Assembly (NCBI RefSeq): GCF_042650605.1
Contig: NZ_JBHSBN010000010.1
Coordinates: 155,027 to 219,026 of the forward strand
Source: Micromonospora_J zhanjiangensis
GTDB lineage: Bacteria > Actinomycetota > Actinomycetes > Mycobacteriales > Micromonosporaceae
Length of the DNA stretch: 64,000 nt
Reading direction: 5' to 3'
Within the stretch, counting starts at the first letter, position 1. Every line of letters begins with the position of its first letter. The notes beneath the pieces were generated by a model. The model had not been told where the DNA came from. It saw only the letters and a program-made list of their open reading frames with translations, and searched no databases. This document shows, in pieces, positions 32,242 through 40,795 of the stretch. The translations under genes were made by a program, and so were the position numbers.

Positions 32242-35234
32242 TGCCACCTGTGCCGGTCGGGTCCGTCAGCGTCCTCACCCGTTGGCGGGCCCGGCCGGTC
32301 ACCGACGACGGCAGCACTCCGATCGACGCCCGGATCGAGGCCAGGTGGGTCCGCCGGCAGTTGCTCGCCGGTGGAGTGCGCGTCCGCGAGTGCGGTCAGG
32401 GCGTGCCGTTGTCCGACCTCGTCACCCAACTGTTGAAAGGCGGTCAACGCGTGGCCGGCGGGCACGATCGCTCGCATGCCGAGCCCGCTGTCCAGGTAGA
32501 GCTGCGCCATGGTGAGCAGGGTGCGGGCTCGCACGGGCAGCTGATCGCGGCTGCGGGCCAGCCGCAGCGCCTCGTGCCAGCCGGCCAGGGCGAGCCCCGG
32601 GCGTCCCTGGCGCATGTGGGCCTCGCCGAGTCCGTACCGAGCCAGTGACTCGACCGTGTCGTCCCGCCCGCGCAGCGCCCGCAGGGCCGCCGCGAACGCC
32701 TTCTCCGCCTCGGCGGCCTGCCCCGTGTCGAGATGCAGGCCGCCCCGCACGAGTTCCACCCGCGCCAGCTCCACGGGCTGGTCGAGGTTCTCCCACAGCA
32801 TCGCCGCCCGTCTGAGCGAGACGTCGGCCGTCCCTGGATCGTGCAGTTGTGACACCGCCCGCGCGAGGCCGGACAGCGCGGTCGCCTCGGTGTACGCATC
32901 GCCCGCGCGATGGGACGCGGCGCAGGCGGACACGTACCGCCGTCGAGCCTCCTCCAGCCGGCCGGCCGACTCGTCGAGAAAGGCGAGCGCGAACTCTCCG
33001 ATGCCGGCTGCCCGCTCCTCACCGAGCGCCGAGAAGGTCTCCCCGCCCTTGGCGATCCGCGGGCCGGCGGACCCGAGGTCCCGAGCGGCGATCTCGACCG
33101 CCGCGAGCGCGTAGAGCGTCCCGGCCTCGCCGGCGTGCTCACCGGCCGCCCGCGCGTCGTCCAGCGCCCGCAGGTGAACCAGACGCAGGTCGTCGAGATA
33201 CTTCCGGGGCATGCTGCCGACGGGCGTCGGCGGGCACCACGACCACCGCGTCGCACCGGCTTCCGGCGCCGTGCAGCTGACCACCAGATGCAGGAGTTCC
33301 GCCGCGTCGTTCCATCGCGGCGCGGCGAGTCGGTCACCGATCCGGTGCAGCCACCGTCGTGCCGCCTCGTGGCGAGGTCCCGGGTCGTCGGCGGGCGCCA
33401 GGGTGGCGGCCGCGGCCCGGGCCACCGCGGCGTGCCGGACGGCCTCGCTCTCCTCCAGACGGCACCGTTCCCGCACGAAGAGCCGGACGAGACCGTGCAT
33501 GCGGTACTGCGGGGAGGCGGCCTCTTCGGTCGTCACCGCGGTCAGCAGCTGACCGTCCACCAACGTCTCCAACTGCGGCAGGACCACGTCGACCGGCAGG
33601 TCGGCGACCGCGGCGGCGAGAGCGGCCGGGAACTCCTCGGACTCGATCAGCCCCAGCAGCCGCAACAACCGGCGTTCGGCCTCGCCGACGTGCTCGTAGC
33701 TACGGGTCAGGCTGGCGCGCACCGAGAGGTCGCCCGCGGTCAGCAGGTCCAGGCGCCGGTGGTCCTTCGCCAGCAGGTCGCGGATCCGGCGTAGACTCCA
33801 CTGCGGACGCGCGGACAGGCGGGCGGCGGTCACCCGCAGGGCCAACGGCAGGCCGGCGCAGAGCCGGACGATGTCCTCCGCCATGTCCGGTTCGGCGACC
33901 ACCCGCGCGTGGCCTACGGCGTGTCGCAGCAGGTCCAGGCCCTCGGTTCCGGTCAGCACGTCGAGTCCGAGGTGCAGCGCACCCTCGAGGCCGGCGAGCC
34001 GACCGCGGCTCGTGACCAGCACCGCGCAACTGGCCCGCCCGGGTAGCAACGGACGAACCTGCCACTCGCCGACCGCGTCGTCGAGCACGATCAGGACACG
34101 CGACTCGGCGAGCGTGCTGCGGTAGAGCGCGACCAGCCCCGGGACGTCGTCGGGAATCCGGGAATCCGGAACTCCGAGCGCGCGCAGGAAGTAGCCGAGG
34201 GCGCCCGCGGGAGTTATCGCGGTTCCGTCCCCGGCCCGCATACAGAGATGGAGCTGGCCGTCGGGAAAGGTCGGACGCAGCAGGTTGGCGGCGCGTACGG
34301 CCAGTGCCGACTTGCCGATGCCCGCCATTCCGGACAGGGAGACCACCGGTACCGCGGCGGCCTGGGCCCGCCTGGAGTCGATCCACTCGCGGATGCGACG
34401 CAGCACGTCGTCGCGGCCGGTGAAGTCGGCGATGTCGGCGGCCAGTTGCGCGGGTGGTGGCGTCGCCTGCCGCCGCGCCACGACGGGCTGATGCTCGTCG
34501 TCCAGCGTGCCGTCCAGGATGGACTGGTGTAGCGCCCGCAGCCGCGGACCCGGGTCCAGGCCCAGCTCCTCGATCGAGATGCGTCGGCCCTCGTGGAAAT
34601 AGCCGAGCGCCTCCGCCTGGCGACCGCTGCGGTACAGCGCGGTCATCAGCTGGGCCCGGAACGATTCCCGGAGCGGGTGCTCCGCGACCAGGCGGGTGAG
34701 TTCGGCAGTCCACTGGCCGTGCCGGTCAAGCGCGAGGTTCGCCTCGACGCATTCCTCGATCGCGGTGAGCCGCCGTTCCTGAAGGCGGGCGACCTCCACG
34801 CGCAGCGCCGCGACGTCGGCGATCGCGCCGAAGGCGGGACCGCGCCACATCGCCAGGGCCTCCTGGTAGACGCTCGCCGCGGCCCGCATGTCATTCGCCG
34901 CGACGGCCTGCCGGGCTTCCGCGATCAGCCGCTCGAACTCGTCCTCGTCGACCTCGCCCGATGCCACCCGCAGCAGGTAACCGTCGTCACGACGCTGGAT
35001 CCGGTCTCGGCCGCCCAGCGCCCGGCGCAGGTGATAGACGTACACCTGCAGGTTGTCCCGGGCGGTGCGCGGCGGCCGGCCGTCCCAGACGACATCGATG
35101 AGCCGGTCGATGGATACCGCTTCACCCCGGTGGCACAGGAGCACGGCGAGGACCACGCTCTGCTTGCGTGGACCGGGCGACACCCAGTGGCCACCGCTTC
35201 TGATCTGCAACGAGCCGAGGATCTGATATCTCAT
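32208..35234 (-). CDS. SARP/AfsR-type transcriptional activator (BTAD, NB-ARC, TPR)
   Basis: 1008 residues. The OmpR-like winged-helix DNA-binding domain (1-95) has 'VVLAVLLCHRGEAVSIDRLIDVVW' and 'NLQVYVYHLRRALGG'. The BTAD domain (100-245) contains 'HPLRESFRAQLMTALYRSGRQAEAL'. An NB-ARC/STAND ATPase follows with P-loop 'GMAGIGKSALAV' (near 300) and 'RVLIVLDDAV', and the rest is TPR-like. Activators of this size commonly switch on antibiotic clusters, and it lies between the sugar operon and the NRPS/aminocyclitol genes. Ribosome site AAGGACG before ATG 35234. Likely targets are the promoters that share a GCATCG tandem repeat. Confidence 0.9.
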   Translation of the reverse strand: MRYQILGSLQIRSGGHWVSPGPRKQSVVLAVLLCHRGEAVSIDRLIDVVWDGRPPRTARDNLQVYVYHLRRALGGRDRIQRRDDGYLLRVASGEVDEDEFERLIAEARQAVAANDMRAAASVYQEALAMWRGPAFGAIADVAALRVEVARLQERRLTAIEECVEANLALDRHGQWTAELTRLVAEHPLRESFRAQLMTALYRSGRQAEALGYFHEGRRISIEELGLDPGPRLRALHQSILDGTLDDEHQPVVARRQATPPPAQLAADIADFTGRDDVLRRIREWIDSRRAQAAAVPVVSLSGMAGIGKSALAVRAANLLRPTFPDGQLHLCMRAGDGTAITPAGALGYFLRALGVPDSRIPDDVPGLVALYRSTLAESRVLIVLDDAVGEWQVRPLLPGRASCAVLVTSRGRLAGLEGALHLGLDVLTGTEGLDLLRHAVGHARVVAEPDMAEDIVRLCAGLPLALRVTAARLSARPQWSLRRIRDLLAKDHRRLDLLTAGDLSVRASLTRSYEHVGEAERRLLRLLGLIESEEFPAALAAAVADLPVDVVLPQLETLVDGQLLTAVTTEEAASPQYRMHGLVRLFVRERCRLEESEAVRHAAVARAAAATLAPADDPGPRHEAARRWLHRIGDRLAAPRWNDAAELLHLVVSCTAPEAGATRWSWCPPTPVGSMPRKYLDDLRLVHLRALDDARAAGEHAGEAGTLYALAAVEIAARDLGSAGPRIAKGGETFSALGEERAAGIGEFALAFLDESAGRLEEARRRYVSACAASHRAGDAYTEATALSGLARAVSQLHDPGTADVSLRRAAMLWENLDQPVELARVELVRGGLHLDTGQAAEAEKAFAAALRALRGRDDTVESLARYGLGEAHMRQGRPGLALAGWHEALRLARSRDQLPVRARTLLTMAQLYLDSGLGMRAIVPAGHALTAFQQLGDEVGQRHALTALADAHSTGEQLPADPPGLDPGVDRSAAVVGDRPGPPTGEDADGPDRHRWHQDSETQIRCA

Positions 35235-35685
35235 CGTCCTTGTCCCCCCGTACCAGAGATTCGCCGGCCGGGTCCGTTTATGCGAAGCGCATCGGTTACC
35301 ACGCGGCCGTTACATCGACCTTTCGCTTCGATCCGGTGTGCATGGACTGCGACATCCCGTCAACCGGTGCAACCCCTTTTTTGAAGGCTTGACCAGGAGC
35401 TTTCCGCCGCAACCTTGACGAGAGTAACGAATTGGCATCCAGCGTTCCACCTATTGATAACAGTCATAGCTGGACTTGTCCAGCGGGGCAGGCCAACCGC
35501 CCGGATGGTGGTCACGGGTTGGAGGTGCAGGCGTGATTCCGATATGACGCACATTGACGTGCGGAAAGTCAATAGAATGTCCATGCGACGATCGCCACTT
35601 GGACAGTCGAAGCGCTAGGTGGGCTGGCTTAATAAGATCAAGCCGGTCTATTCCTAATAGGCGGGACGCCGTCGGGAGGAGCGTC
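35235..35685. promoter_or_regulatory. 451-bp divergent control region between SARP and aminotransferase genes
   Basis: Clearly richer in A/T than its surroundings. It contains several TTGAC motifs (35389, 35415) and a tandem TGACG at 35545 and 35555 (10 bp apart). It also contains an exact inverted repeat ATTGAC-N9-GTCAAT (35553-35573). An in-frame ATG at 35554 lies within this element but has no ribosome site and would add 44 non-conserved residues, so I treat the region as non-coding. No certain -10/-35 pair is seen. Confidence 0.5.
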
Positions 35686-36975
35686 ATGCGGGGCAGCCGG
35701 GATCGTCGGGACACGCTTGCCGTCGACGGCGGGACGCCGGTGCGGTCGGGACGGCCCTGGCCGGACTGGCCGCAGGTGGCGGCCGGGGCCGAGGAGGAGC
35801 TTCGATCGGTGTTGTACAGCGGCCGCTGGGCGATCAGCAGCCCGCACCGGCGGGAGCTGGCCGAGCAACGATTCGCGCGCCGGTTCGCCGGCTACGTCGG
35901 CACCCGGCACTGTGTGCCGACCGATCACGGCTCCAGCGCGTTGCTCATCGCTCTGGAGTCGCTCGGCCTCGAATACGGAGGCATCGTCCTCGTACCGGCC
36001 TTGACCTGGACCGCGTCCGCGACGGCGGTGTTCCGGGCCGGCCTGGTGCCGCTGCTGGTCGACGCGGATCCGGCCACCGGCACCATGGACGCCGAGGCGC
36101 TCGACTTCTCGTCCACGCCGGCGGCGGTGCTGGTGGTGCACTGGGCCTGCCGCATGGCGGACGTGCCGACGATCAGCCGGGCCGCGTCGTCGCACGGCGC
36201 GGTGGTCATCGAGGACGCCGCACAGGCACACGGTGCGAGGTGGCAGGGTCGTGCGGCCGGATCGCTCGCCCTGCTCGGGTGCTTCAGCATGCAGCACTCG
36301 AAGGTGCTCACCTGCGGCGAGGGTGGGGCCGTCGTCACGAACGACGACGCGCTGGCGCCGCGGCTGGAGGAACTGCGCGCCGACTCCCGCCGCTATCACG
36401 GTGCCGCTCGCGACGGCGAGCTGGACCTGGCGGAGACCGCCACGGTCATGGGCGCCAATCACTGCCTGGACGAGTTCGGCGCGGCGCTGCTCTGTGCCCA
36501 GCTCGACCTCCTTGAGGCGCAGCACGACGTGCGCAATCGCAACTACCAGGTGCTGTCCCGGCTGTTGGCGGACGTGCCCGGGGTCCGGCTGCTGCGACCG
36601 GCGCCGGAACAGGACCGGCTGTCGCTCTACGAGGTCCCGATCGTCTTCGACCCGTTGCCGCGTGAAACCGGCAACGCGTGGGTCGCCGACGCGCTGAGCG
36701 CCGAGCTCGGCCTGCGGGTCTATACCCCGCGTACGCCGTTGCACCGCAGCGCATTGCTGCGGCCGTGGACCAGGCCGGCACTGGCCGCGCTCAGCGACCG
36801 CTTCGTCGCCCTGCACCGCGACCGCGCCTTTCCGGGTGCCGAGTACCTCGCGGCACACTCGGTGTTGTTCCACCACAGTGCTTTCCTCGGCACCGAGCAG
36901 GACATGGCCGACATCACGGCGGCCGTGGGGAAGGTGGCCGGGGTCATCGCCGCGGGGCGTTCCCCGCGCGGCTAA
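35686..36975 (+). CDS. DegT/StsC-class aminotransferase (likely cyclitol or keto-sugar)
   Basis: 429 residues. The start 'LAVDGGTPVRSGRPWPDWPQ' and core 'GTRHCVPTDHGSSALLIALESL', 'VLVPALTWTASATAVFRAG' and 'VIEDAAQAHGARWQG' lead to the Schiff-base lysine K206 in 'FSMQHSKVLTCGEGGAVVT'. The 'F-S-M-Q-x-x-K-V-L-T-x-G-E-G-G' signature marks the subgroup of StsC/BtrS (glutamine:scyllo-inosose type) and AHBA synthases, not ordinary dTDP-sugar transaminases. With the DOI-synthase-like gene 10 kb away, transamination of 2-deoxy-scyllo-inosose is the leading hypothesis. The ATG 35686 follows GGGAGGAGCGTC. It overlaps the convergent LLM gene by 4 bp. Confidence 0.8.
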   Translation: MRGSRDRRDTLAVDGGTPVRSGRPWPDWPQVAAGAEEELRSVLYSGRWAISSPHRRELAEQRFARRFAGYVGTRHCVPTDHGSSALLIALESLGLEYGGIVLVPALTWTASATAVFRAGLVPLLVDADPATGTMDAEALDFSSTPAAVLVVHWACRMADVPTISRAASSHGAVVIEDAAQAHGARWQGRAAGSLALLGCFSMQHSKVLTCGEGGAVVTNDDALAPRLEELRADSRRYHGAARDGELDLAETATVMGANHCLDEFGAALLCAQLDLLEAQHDVRNRNYQVLSRLLADVPGVRLLRPAPEQDRLSLYEVPIVFDPLPRETGNAWVADALSAELGLRVYTPRTPLHRSALLRPWTRPALAALSDRFVALHRDRAFPGAEYLAAHSVLFHHSAFLGTEQDMADITAAVGKVAGVIAAGRSPRG

Positions 36976-37994
36976 CCGGGCGCGCAGACCCGGCGGAGTT
37001 CGTCGATGTACTGCAGGCCGGCCAGTGCGGCCTCCACCGGCACCCCGAAGTCGATCAGGCAGGCGATCTCGTCGACCCCCGCCGCACGGGCCCGCTCCAC
37101 CACGACGCGGGCGTCGGCAACCGTGCCGAAGAGCCCGTCCCGGTGGAAGTACCGGTCCGCGGCCCGGACCACGACGACCGGCACGAAGGTGTCATCCGAC
37201 GGCGCCGGGCCGTCACCCACGGGCAACCCGGCGGCGCGCAGGTTCAGGTCCAGGGCCGTCATCAGGTAGCGGTGCAGCGGAGCGGACGCCGTCTCCAACG
37301 TCGCGGTACGCCGCTCGCCGAGGTACGTGTGCAGCATGAGCACGACGTGCCCGGAACCGTCATGGCCGGACTCGGCGTAGGCCTGCCGGTACGCGCGGAC
37401 CCGTTCGGGAAGATCGTCCAATCCGTAGGTCAGCAGGTTGGTCAGCACGCCCACCCCCGCCCGGCCGGCGGCCGCGAAGGTCGTCACGCTGCCGCCGCTG
37501 GTCAGCCAGATCCGCGGTTCCCGCTGTACCGGACGGGGGTAGATCCCGCCCGGAGGACCCGCGTCGCACGGCTCGCCGCGCCACAGCGCGCGCAGCGTCT
37601 CGATGGCCTCGACGGTGAGTTCCCGGCGCCGTTCGTAGGCTTCCGGAGCGAACAGGAAGTCCTGCGGATTCCAACCGGAGGCCAGGGAGATGCCGGACCG
37701 GCCGCCGGACAGGTTGTCCACCATCGCCCACTCCTCGGCGATGCGCACCGGATGGTGCAGCGGTGCCACGACACTGCCGGCGCGTACCCCGATCCGGGTG
37801 GTCACCGCGGCGACCGCGGCCGCGGTCACCGCCGGGTTCGGGAACAGACCCCCGAAGCGGTGGAAATGCCGTTCCGGGGTCCAGACGGCGGCGAAGCCGC
37901 GGTCGTCGGCGAAGCGCGCTCCCTCGAGCAGCAGCCGGTAGCGATCCTCCTTCGCGTCCGCGTCGTCGGCGAAGTAGAACAGGCTGAAGTCCAT
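36972..37994 (-). CDS. MupA/Atu3671-family LLM flavin-dependent monooxygenase
   Basis: 340 residues. The luciferase-like TIM-barrel begins 'MDFSLFYFADDADAKEDRYRLLLEGARFADDRGFAAVWTPERHFH', which with 'GVRAGSVVAPLHHPVRIAEEWAMVDNLSGGRSGISLASGW' is the MupA/Atu3671 natural-product subgroup. These FMNH2-dependent oxygenases are usually embedded in or next to PKS/NRPS lines, acting on carrier-bound intermediates. Here it follows the MFS gene by 7 bp as the last gene of a three-gene leftward operon (C-domain, exporter, oxygenase). It probably oxidises the amino-acid or amine part of the product. Confidence 0.85.
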   Translation of the reverse strand: MDFSLFYFADDADAKEDRYRLLLEGARFADDRGFAAVWTPERHFHRFGGLFPNPAVTAAAVAAVTTRIGVRAGSVVAPLHHPVRIAEEWAMVDNLSGGRSGISLASGWNPQDFLFAPEAYERRRELTVEAIETLRALWRGEPCDAGPPGGIYPRPVQREPRIWLTSGGSVTTFAAAGRAGVGVLTNLLTYGLDDLPERVRAYRQAYAESGHDGSGHVVLMLHTYLGERRTATLETASAPLHRYLMTALDLNLRAAGLPVGDGPAPSDDTFVPVVVVRAADRYFHRDGLFGTVADARVVVERARAAGVDEIACLIDFGVPVEAALAGLQYIDELRRVCAPG

Positions 37995-38001
37995 CGCTCT
38001 C

Positions 38002-39240
38002 CTAGCGGGTGTCGGCGGTCAGGGCAGCCGCCGGAGCCGGAGCCGGGTCCGACTCCCGCCTCCGGTCGGCCCGGGCCAGCGCCGGATCGACGACCGCCAG
38101 CACCAGCGACGCGACCACGAGCAGGCCCCCCACCAACGCCGTGGCACGCAGCCCGCTGAGGCCGAGCGCAAGGCCGCCGACCGCTGAGCCGCCCGCGATA
38201 CCGAGATTGAAGGCGGCGGAATTGCCGGCGGAGGCCAGGTCGGAGTTGCCGGGCGCCACCTCCAACACCCGGCTGGTCAACGCCGGGCTCATCGCTCCGA
38301 GCGCGAAGCCGGACACCGCCAGCATGGCGATCGTGGCGGCCGGCGACGGCCCGAACGCCCACAGGCCCAGCAGGGACACCAGGGTCAGGGCGACAGAACC
38401 GATCATGACGAGGTGCGGCCGTCGATCGACGAGCATTCCGCCCAGGATCACCCCGACCAGGTCCACCACGCCGCGCAGCAGCAGCACGAGGCTCACCCCG
38501 GCGGCGGGAATCCCGGCGACGTCGGTGATGAACGGAGTCGTGTACGTGAAGCAGGCGAACATGCCCGCGATCACGAGGATGGTCAGCGCGACCAGCAGCA
38601 AATAGCGCCGCGTGCTCGGTGCGGTGCCGGAGGCCGCGTGTCCCTGCCCGACCGGGGAGGTCGGCATCAGCGTGGCCACCAGCACGAAGGCCAGTAACCC
38701 CACCGCGGCGAGCCCGAAGAAGGCCGCCCGCCAGCCGGCCTGCTGTCCCAGCCAGGTGCCGGCGGGGACGCCGAGCATCGGGGCGAGGGCCGAGCCGGAG
38801 AACACGGTGGCCGCGGCGCGTCCCCGGACCTCGACCGAGAACAGGCTCGCCGCGGCCGGACCGACGATCGCCCAGAAGACGGACTGGCTCAGGGCCACCG
38901 CCACCCGAGCCGCCAGCAGGACGGTGAAGCTGGCCGCCGCCGCCGAGGCGAGGGTGGCGACGACGAACACCCCGAGCAGTACGGACAGCAGCAGCCGGCG
39001 CGGAACCCGCCCGGTGGCGTAGGCGAGCGGTACCGACATGATCGCCACGGTCAGGCCGTACCCGGTCACCAGGAGACCCGCGTTCGGCAGGGAAACCTGG
39101 AACTCCCCGGCGATCAGCGGCAACAGGCCGACGGGCAGGGTCTCCATCGCGACGAAGCAGAACGCGCCGACGGCCATGGCGAGCAGCGCGCCCACCGCCC
39201 GGGCCGGTGACCGACCAGGCGCGTTCGACGTGTCCGTCAT
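38002..39240 (-). CDS. MFS exporter (DHA1-type drug transporter)
   Basis: 412 residues with 12 predicted membrane helices. The early motif 'ETLPVGLLPLIAGEFQVSLPNAGLLVTGYGLTVAIMSVPLAYATGRVPRRLLL' contains the DHA1 motif A region, and 'FSGSALAPMLGVPAGTWLGQQAGWRAAFF' matches motif C of proton-coupled drug efflux pumps (AraJ/YdhP-like). The ATG overlaps the stop of the upstream C-domain gene (ATGA, 39237-39240). It most likely exports the cluster product and may give self-resistance. Confidence 0.85.
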   Translation of the reverse strand: MTDTSNAPGRSPARAVGALLAMAVGAFCFVAMETLPVGLLPLIAGEFQVSLPNAGLLVTGYGLTVAIMSVPLAYATGRVPRRLLLSVLLGVFVVATLASAAAASFTVLLAARVAVALSQSVFWAIVGPAAASLFSVEVRGRAAATVFSGSALAPMLGVPAGTWLGQQAGWRAAFFGLAAVGLLAFVLVATLMPTSPVGQGHAASGTAPSTRRYLLLVALTILVIAGMFACFTYTTPFITDVAGIPAAGVSLVLLLRGVVDLVGVILGGMLVDRRPHLVMIGSVALTLVSLLGLWAFGPSPAATIAMLAVSGFALGAMSPALTSRVLEVAPGNSDLASAGNSAAFNLGIAGGSAVGGLALGLSGLRATALVGGLLVVASLVLAVVDPALARADRRRESDPAPAPAAALTADTR

Positions 39241-40685
39241 GCCGGAGCCGTCGCGCCGGACGTACCCACCGGGCGCCGTTCGGCGCTCAGCCGGATGTCC
39301 GTCAGCCTCCGGTCGGGCTCCTCGAACAACGCGGTCAGCACGGCCACGTAGTCGCGGGTCCAGTCGGTCACCTGCCGCCGGTCGAAGAAGGCCGGACCGT
39401 AGGCCACGGTGATTCCCGTCCCGCCGGTGTCGGCGAGCACCCACGGGGTCACCCTCTTGCGGGTCATCGCGAGCCATCCGGGTTGGTCCGGCCGCAACGG
39501 TACGGGGACCGCCTCCGCGGACGGCGCGTCGGCGGGTGGCCCGACCGGCGCCGGGGACACCGTCAGGCCGGCGAAGACCGGTGGGCGGGGCGGTAGGTCG
39601 GACTGGAACCACACGTCGTACAGGTTCATCTGCGGCCAGGGGCGCTGCCGGGAGAAGTCGTCATTGGCGGCCGAGGCGACCAGTTTGTACGGTGCCGCGT
39701 GGCGGATGGCCAGTGCCGACTCGCCATGAACGAGACGAACGACGTCGGCCAGTGTCGCATCGGCCGGTACCGTCGTGGCGACGTAGGTGTTGGTGGTGAA
39801 CTGACCGACGACCTCGGCGGTGCGCGGCCCCCGGCCCGACGTCGTGGTGCCGATGACGGTCCGCGGCCGGCCGGTTGACGCCGCGAGGAGGGCCCGGTAG
39901 GCGCCCAGCATGACGAGGAAGGGTGTGGTCCGGTGCGCCGCGGCGGCGTGCCGCAGGCCGGCGGTGACCCGGTCCGGAAAGTCGACCCGGACCCGAAGCT
40001 CGATGCCGGTGTCCACGCTGGCCGAGCGGTCCACGGACGGAAAGACCTCCTCGCGGGGCAGCGGCCGTAACCGGTCACGCCAGTACTCCGCGGCCGCCCG
40101 GGCCCGTTCGCCGTCGAGGCGGCCGGTGTCCATCGTCGTCGAGTAGCCGGAGACCGGTGCCGGTGGTGCGACGGCGCCGCCGCGGCAGCCGTACGCCACC
40201 CCGAGGTCACGCAGCACCAACTGCGCCGACCGGCCGTCGGCGATGAGATGGCACAGCGTCACGGCCAGCACGTGGTGCGAGTCGCCGAGCCGGATGAGCC
40301 GCACCTGCCACAGCGGGGCCGTGTACACGTCGAAGGGACGGTCCTCGGCCCCGCGCAGCAGTTCGTCGAGGCGTACGGTCCGCAGCTCGGCCGGCAGGCC
40401 GGAGAGGTCCGTGACGGACAGGGGAACGGGAACGTCGTCCAGGAAGCGGATCGACGGGTCGTCGCCGCCGGAGACGAAGACCAGGCGGAGCGCGTCGTGA
40501 CGAGCGATGAGGTCCGCCATGGCCGCTCGCAGGCGCGGCACGTCGAGGGGGCCGCGCAGACTGACCGCCTCGGCCGCGTTGATGCCCAGCGCGCCCGGCC
40601 GGTCGGGAAACAGTGACCGGGCGAATTCCCACAGCATCTCCTGGCCGGGAGCCAACGGTCGGACGGGAGAAGCGGATGACGTCAC
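39237..40685 (-). CDS. Stand-alone NRPS condensation-domain protein 1
   Basis: 482 residues, a complete C-domain fold with no attached carrier. 'PLAPGQEMLWEFARSLFPDR' is the C1 motif; 'CHLIADGRSAQLVLRDL' is the catalytic C3 motif (second His and D-G kept, first His replaced by Cys: C-H-x3-D-G). 'IGTTTSGRGPRTAEVVGQFTTNTYVAT' corresponds to C5. The second His is the important base, so activity in amide or ester formation is plausible. The GTG start at 40685 follows GGGGG. First gene of the leftward operon (C-MFS-LLM). It diverges from the adenylation gene across a promoter with the tandem GCATCG repeat. Confidence 0.8.
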   Translation of the reverse strand: MTSSASPVRPLAPGQEMLWEFARSLFPDRPGALGINAAEAVSLRGPLDVPRLRAAMADLIARHDALRLVFVSGGDDPSIRFLDDVPVPLSVTDLSGLPAELRTVRLDELLRGAEDRPFDVYTAPLWQVRLIRLGDSHHVLAVTLCHLIADGRSAQLVLRDLGVAYGCRGGAVAPPAPVSGYSTTMDTGRLDGERARAAAEYWRDRLRPLPREEVFPSVDRSASVDTGIELRVRVDFPDRVTAGLRHAAAAHRTTPFLVMLGAYRALLAASTGRPRTVIGTTTSGRGPRTAEVVGQFTTNTYVATTVPADATLADVVRLVHGESALAIRHAAPYKLVASAANDDFSRQRPWPQMNLYDVWFQSDLPPRPPVFAGLTVSPAPVGPPADAPSAEAVPVPLRPDQPGWLAMTRKRVTPWVLADTGGTGITVAYGPAFFDRRQVTDWTRDYVAVLTALFEEPDRRLTDIRLSAERRPVGTSGATAPA

Positions 40686-40730
40686 GAACTGAACCCCCGT
40701 GGCGAGAAGACGAAACCGCACCCACGCTCT

Positions 40731-40750
40731 GCATCGATTAGCATCGAATA
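40731..40750. promoter_or_regulatory. Tandem GCATCG repeat in the C-domain/A-domain divergent promoter
   Basis: GCATCGATTA (40731-40740) is followed directly by GCATCGAATA (40741-40750): a direct repeat with a 10-bp period on one face of the helix. It sits in the 110-bp gap between divergent cluster genes. The same GCATCG pair at the same spacing occurs at 45085-45100 in reverse orientation. SARP regulators bind such direct repeats, although 11 bp is the classical spacing. Confidence 0.5.
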
Positions 40751-40795
40751 GTACGGCAACGGGACGCGGCTGGCTAGGAATGACGGGAGACTGAG

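Noticed and set aside
35554..35685. Upstream ATG for the DegT aminotransferase
   Set aside because: It has no ribosome site, adds 44 residues unlike the family, and lies in the dyad-bearing control region; ATG 35686 has GGGAGGAG.
35686..36975. AHBA (3-amino-5-hydroxybenzoate) synthase
   Set aside because: Same aminotransferase subgroup, but no RifH/RifK-type partner genes or PKS are present, and a DOI-synthase-like gene is; a cyclitol aminotransferase is more likely.
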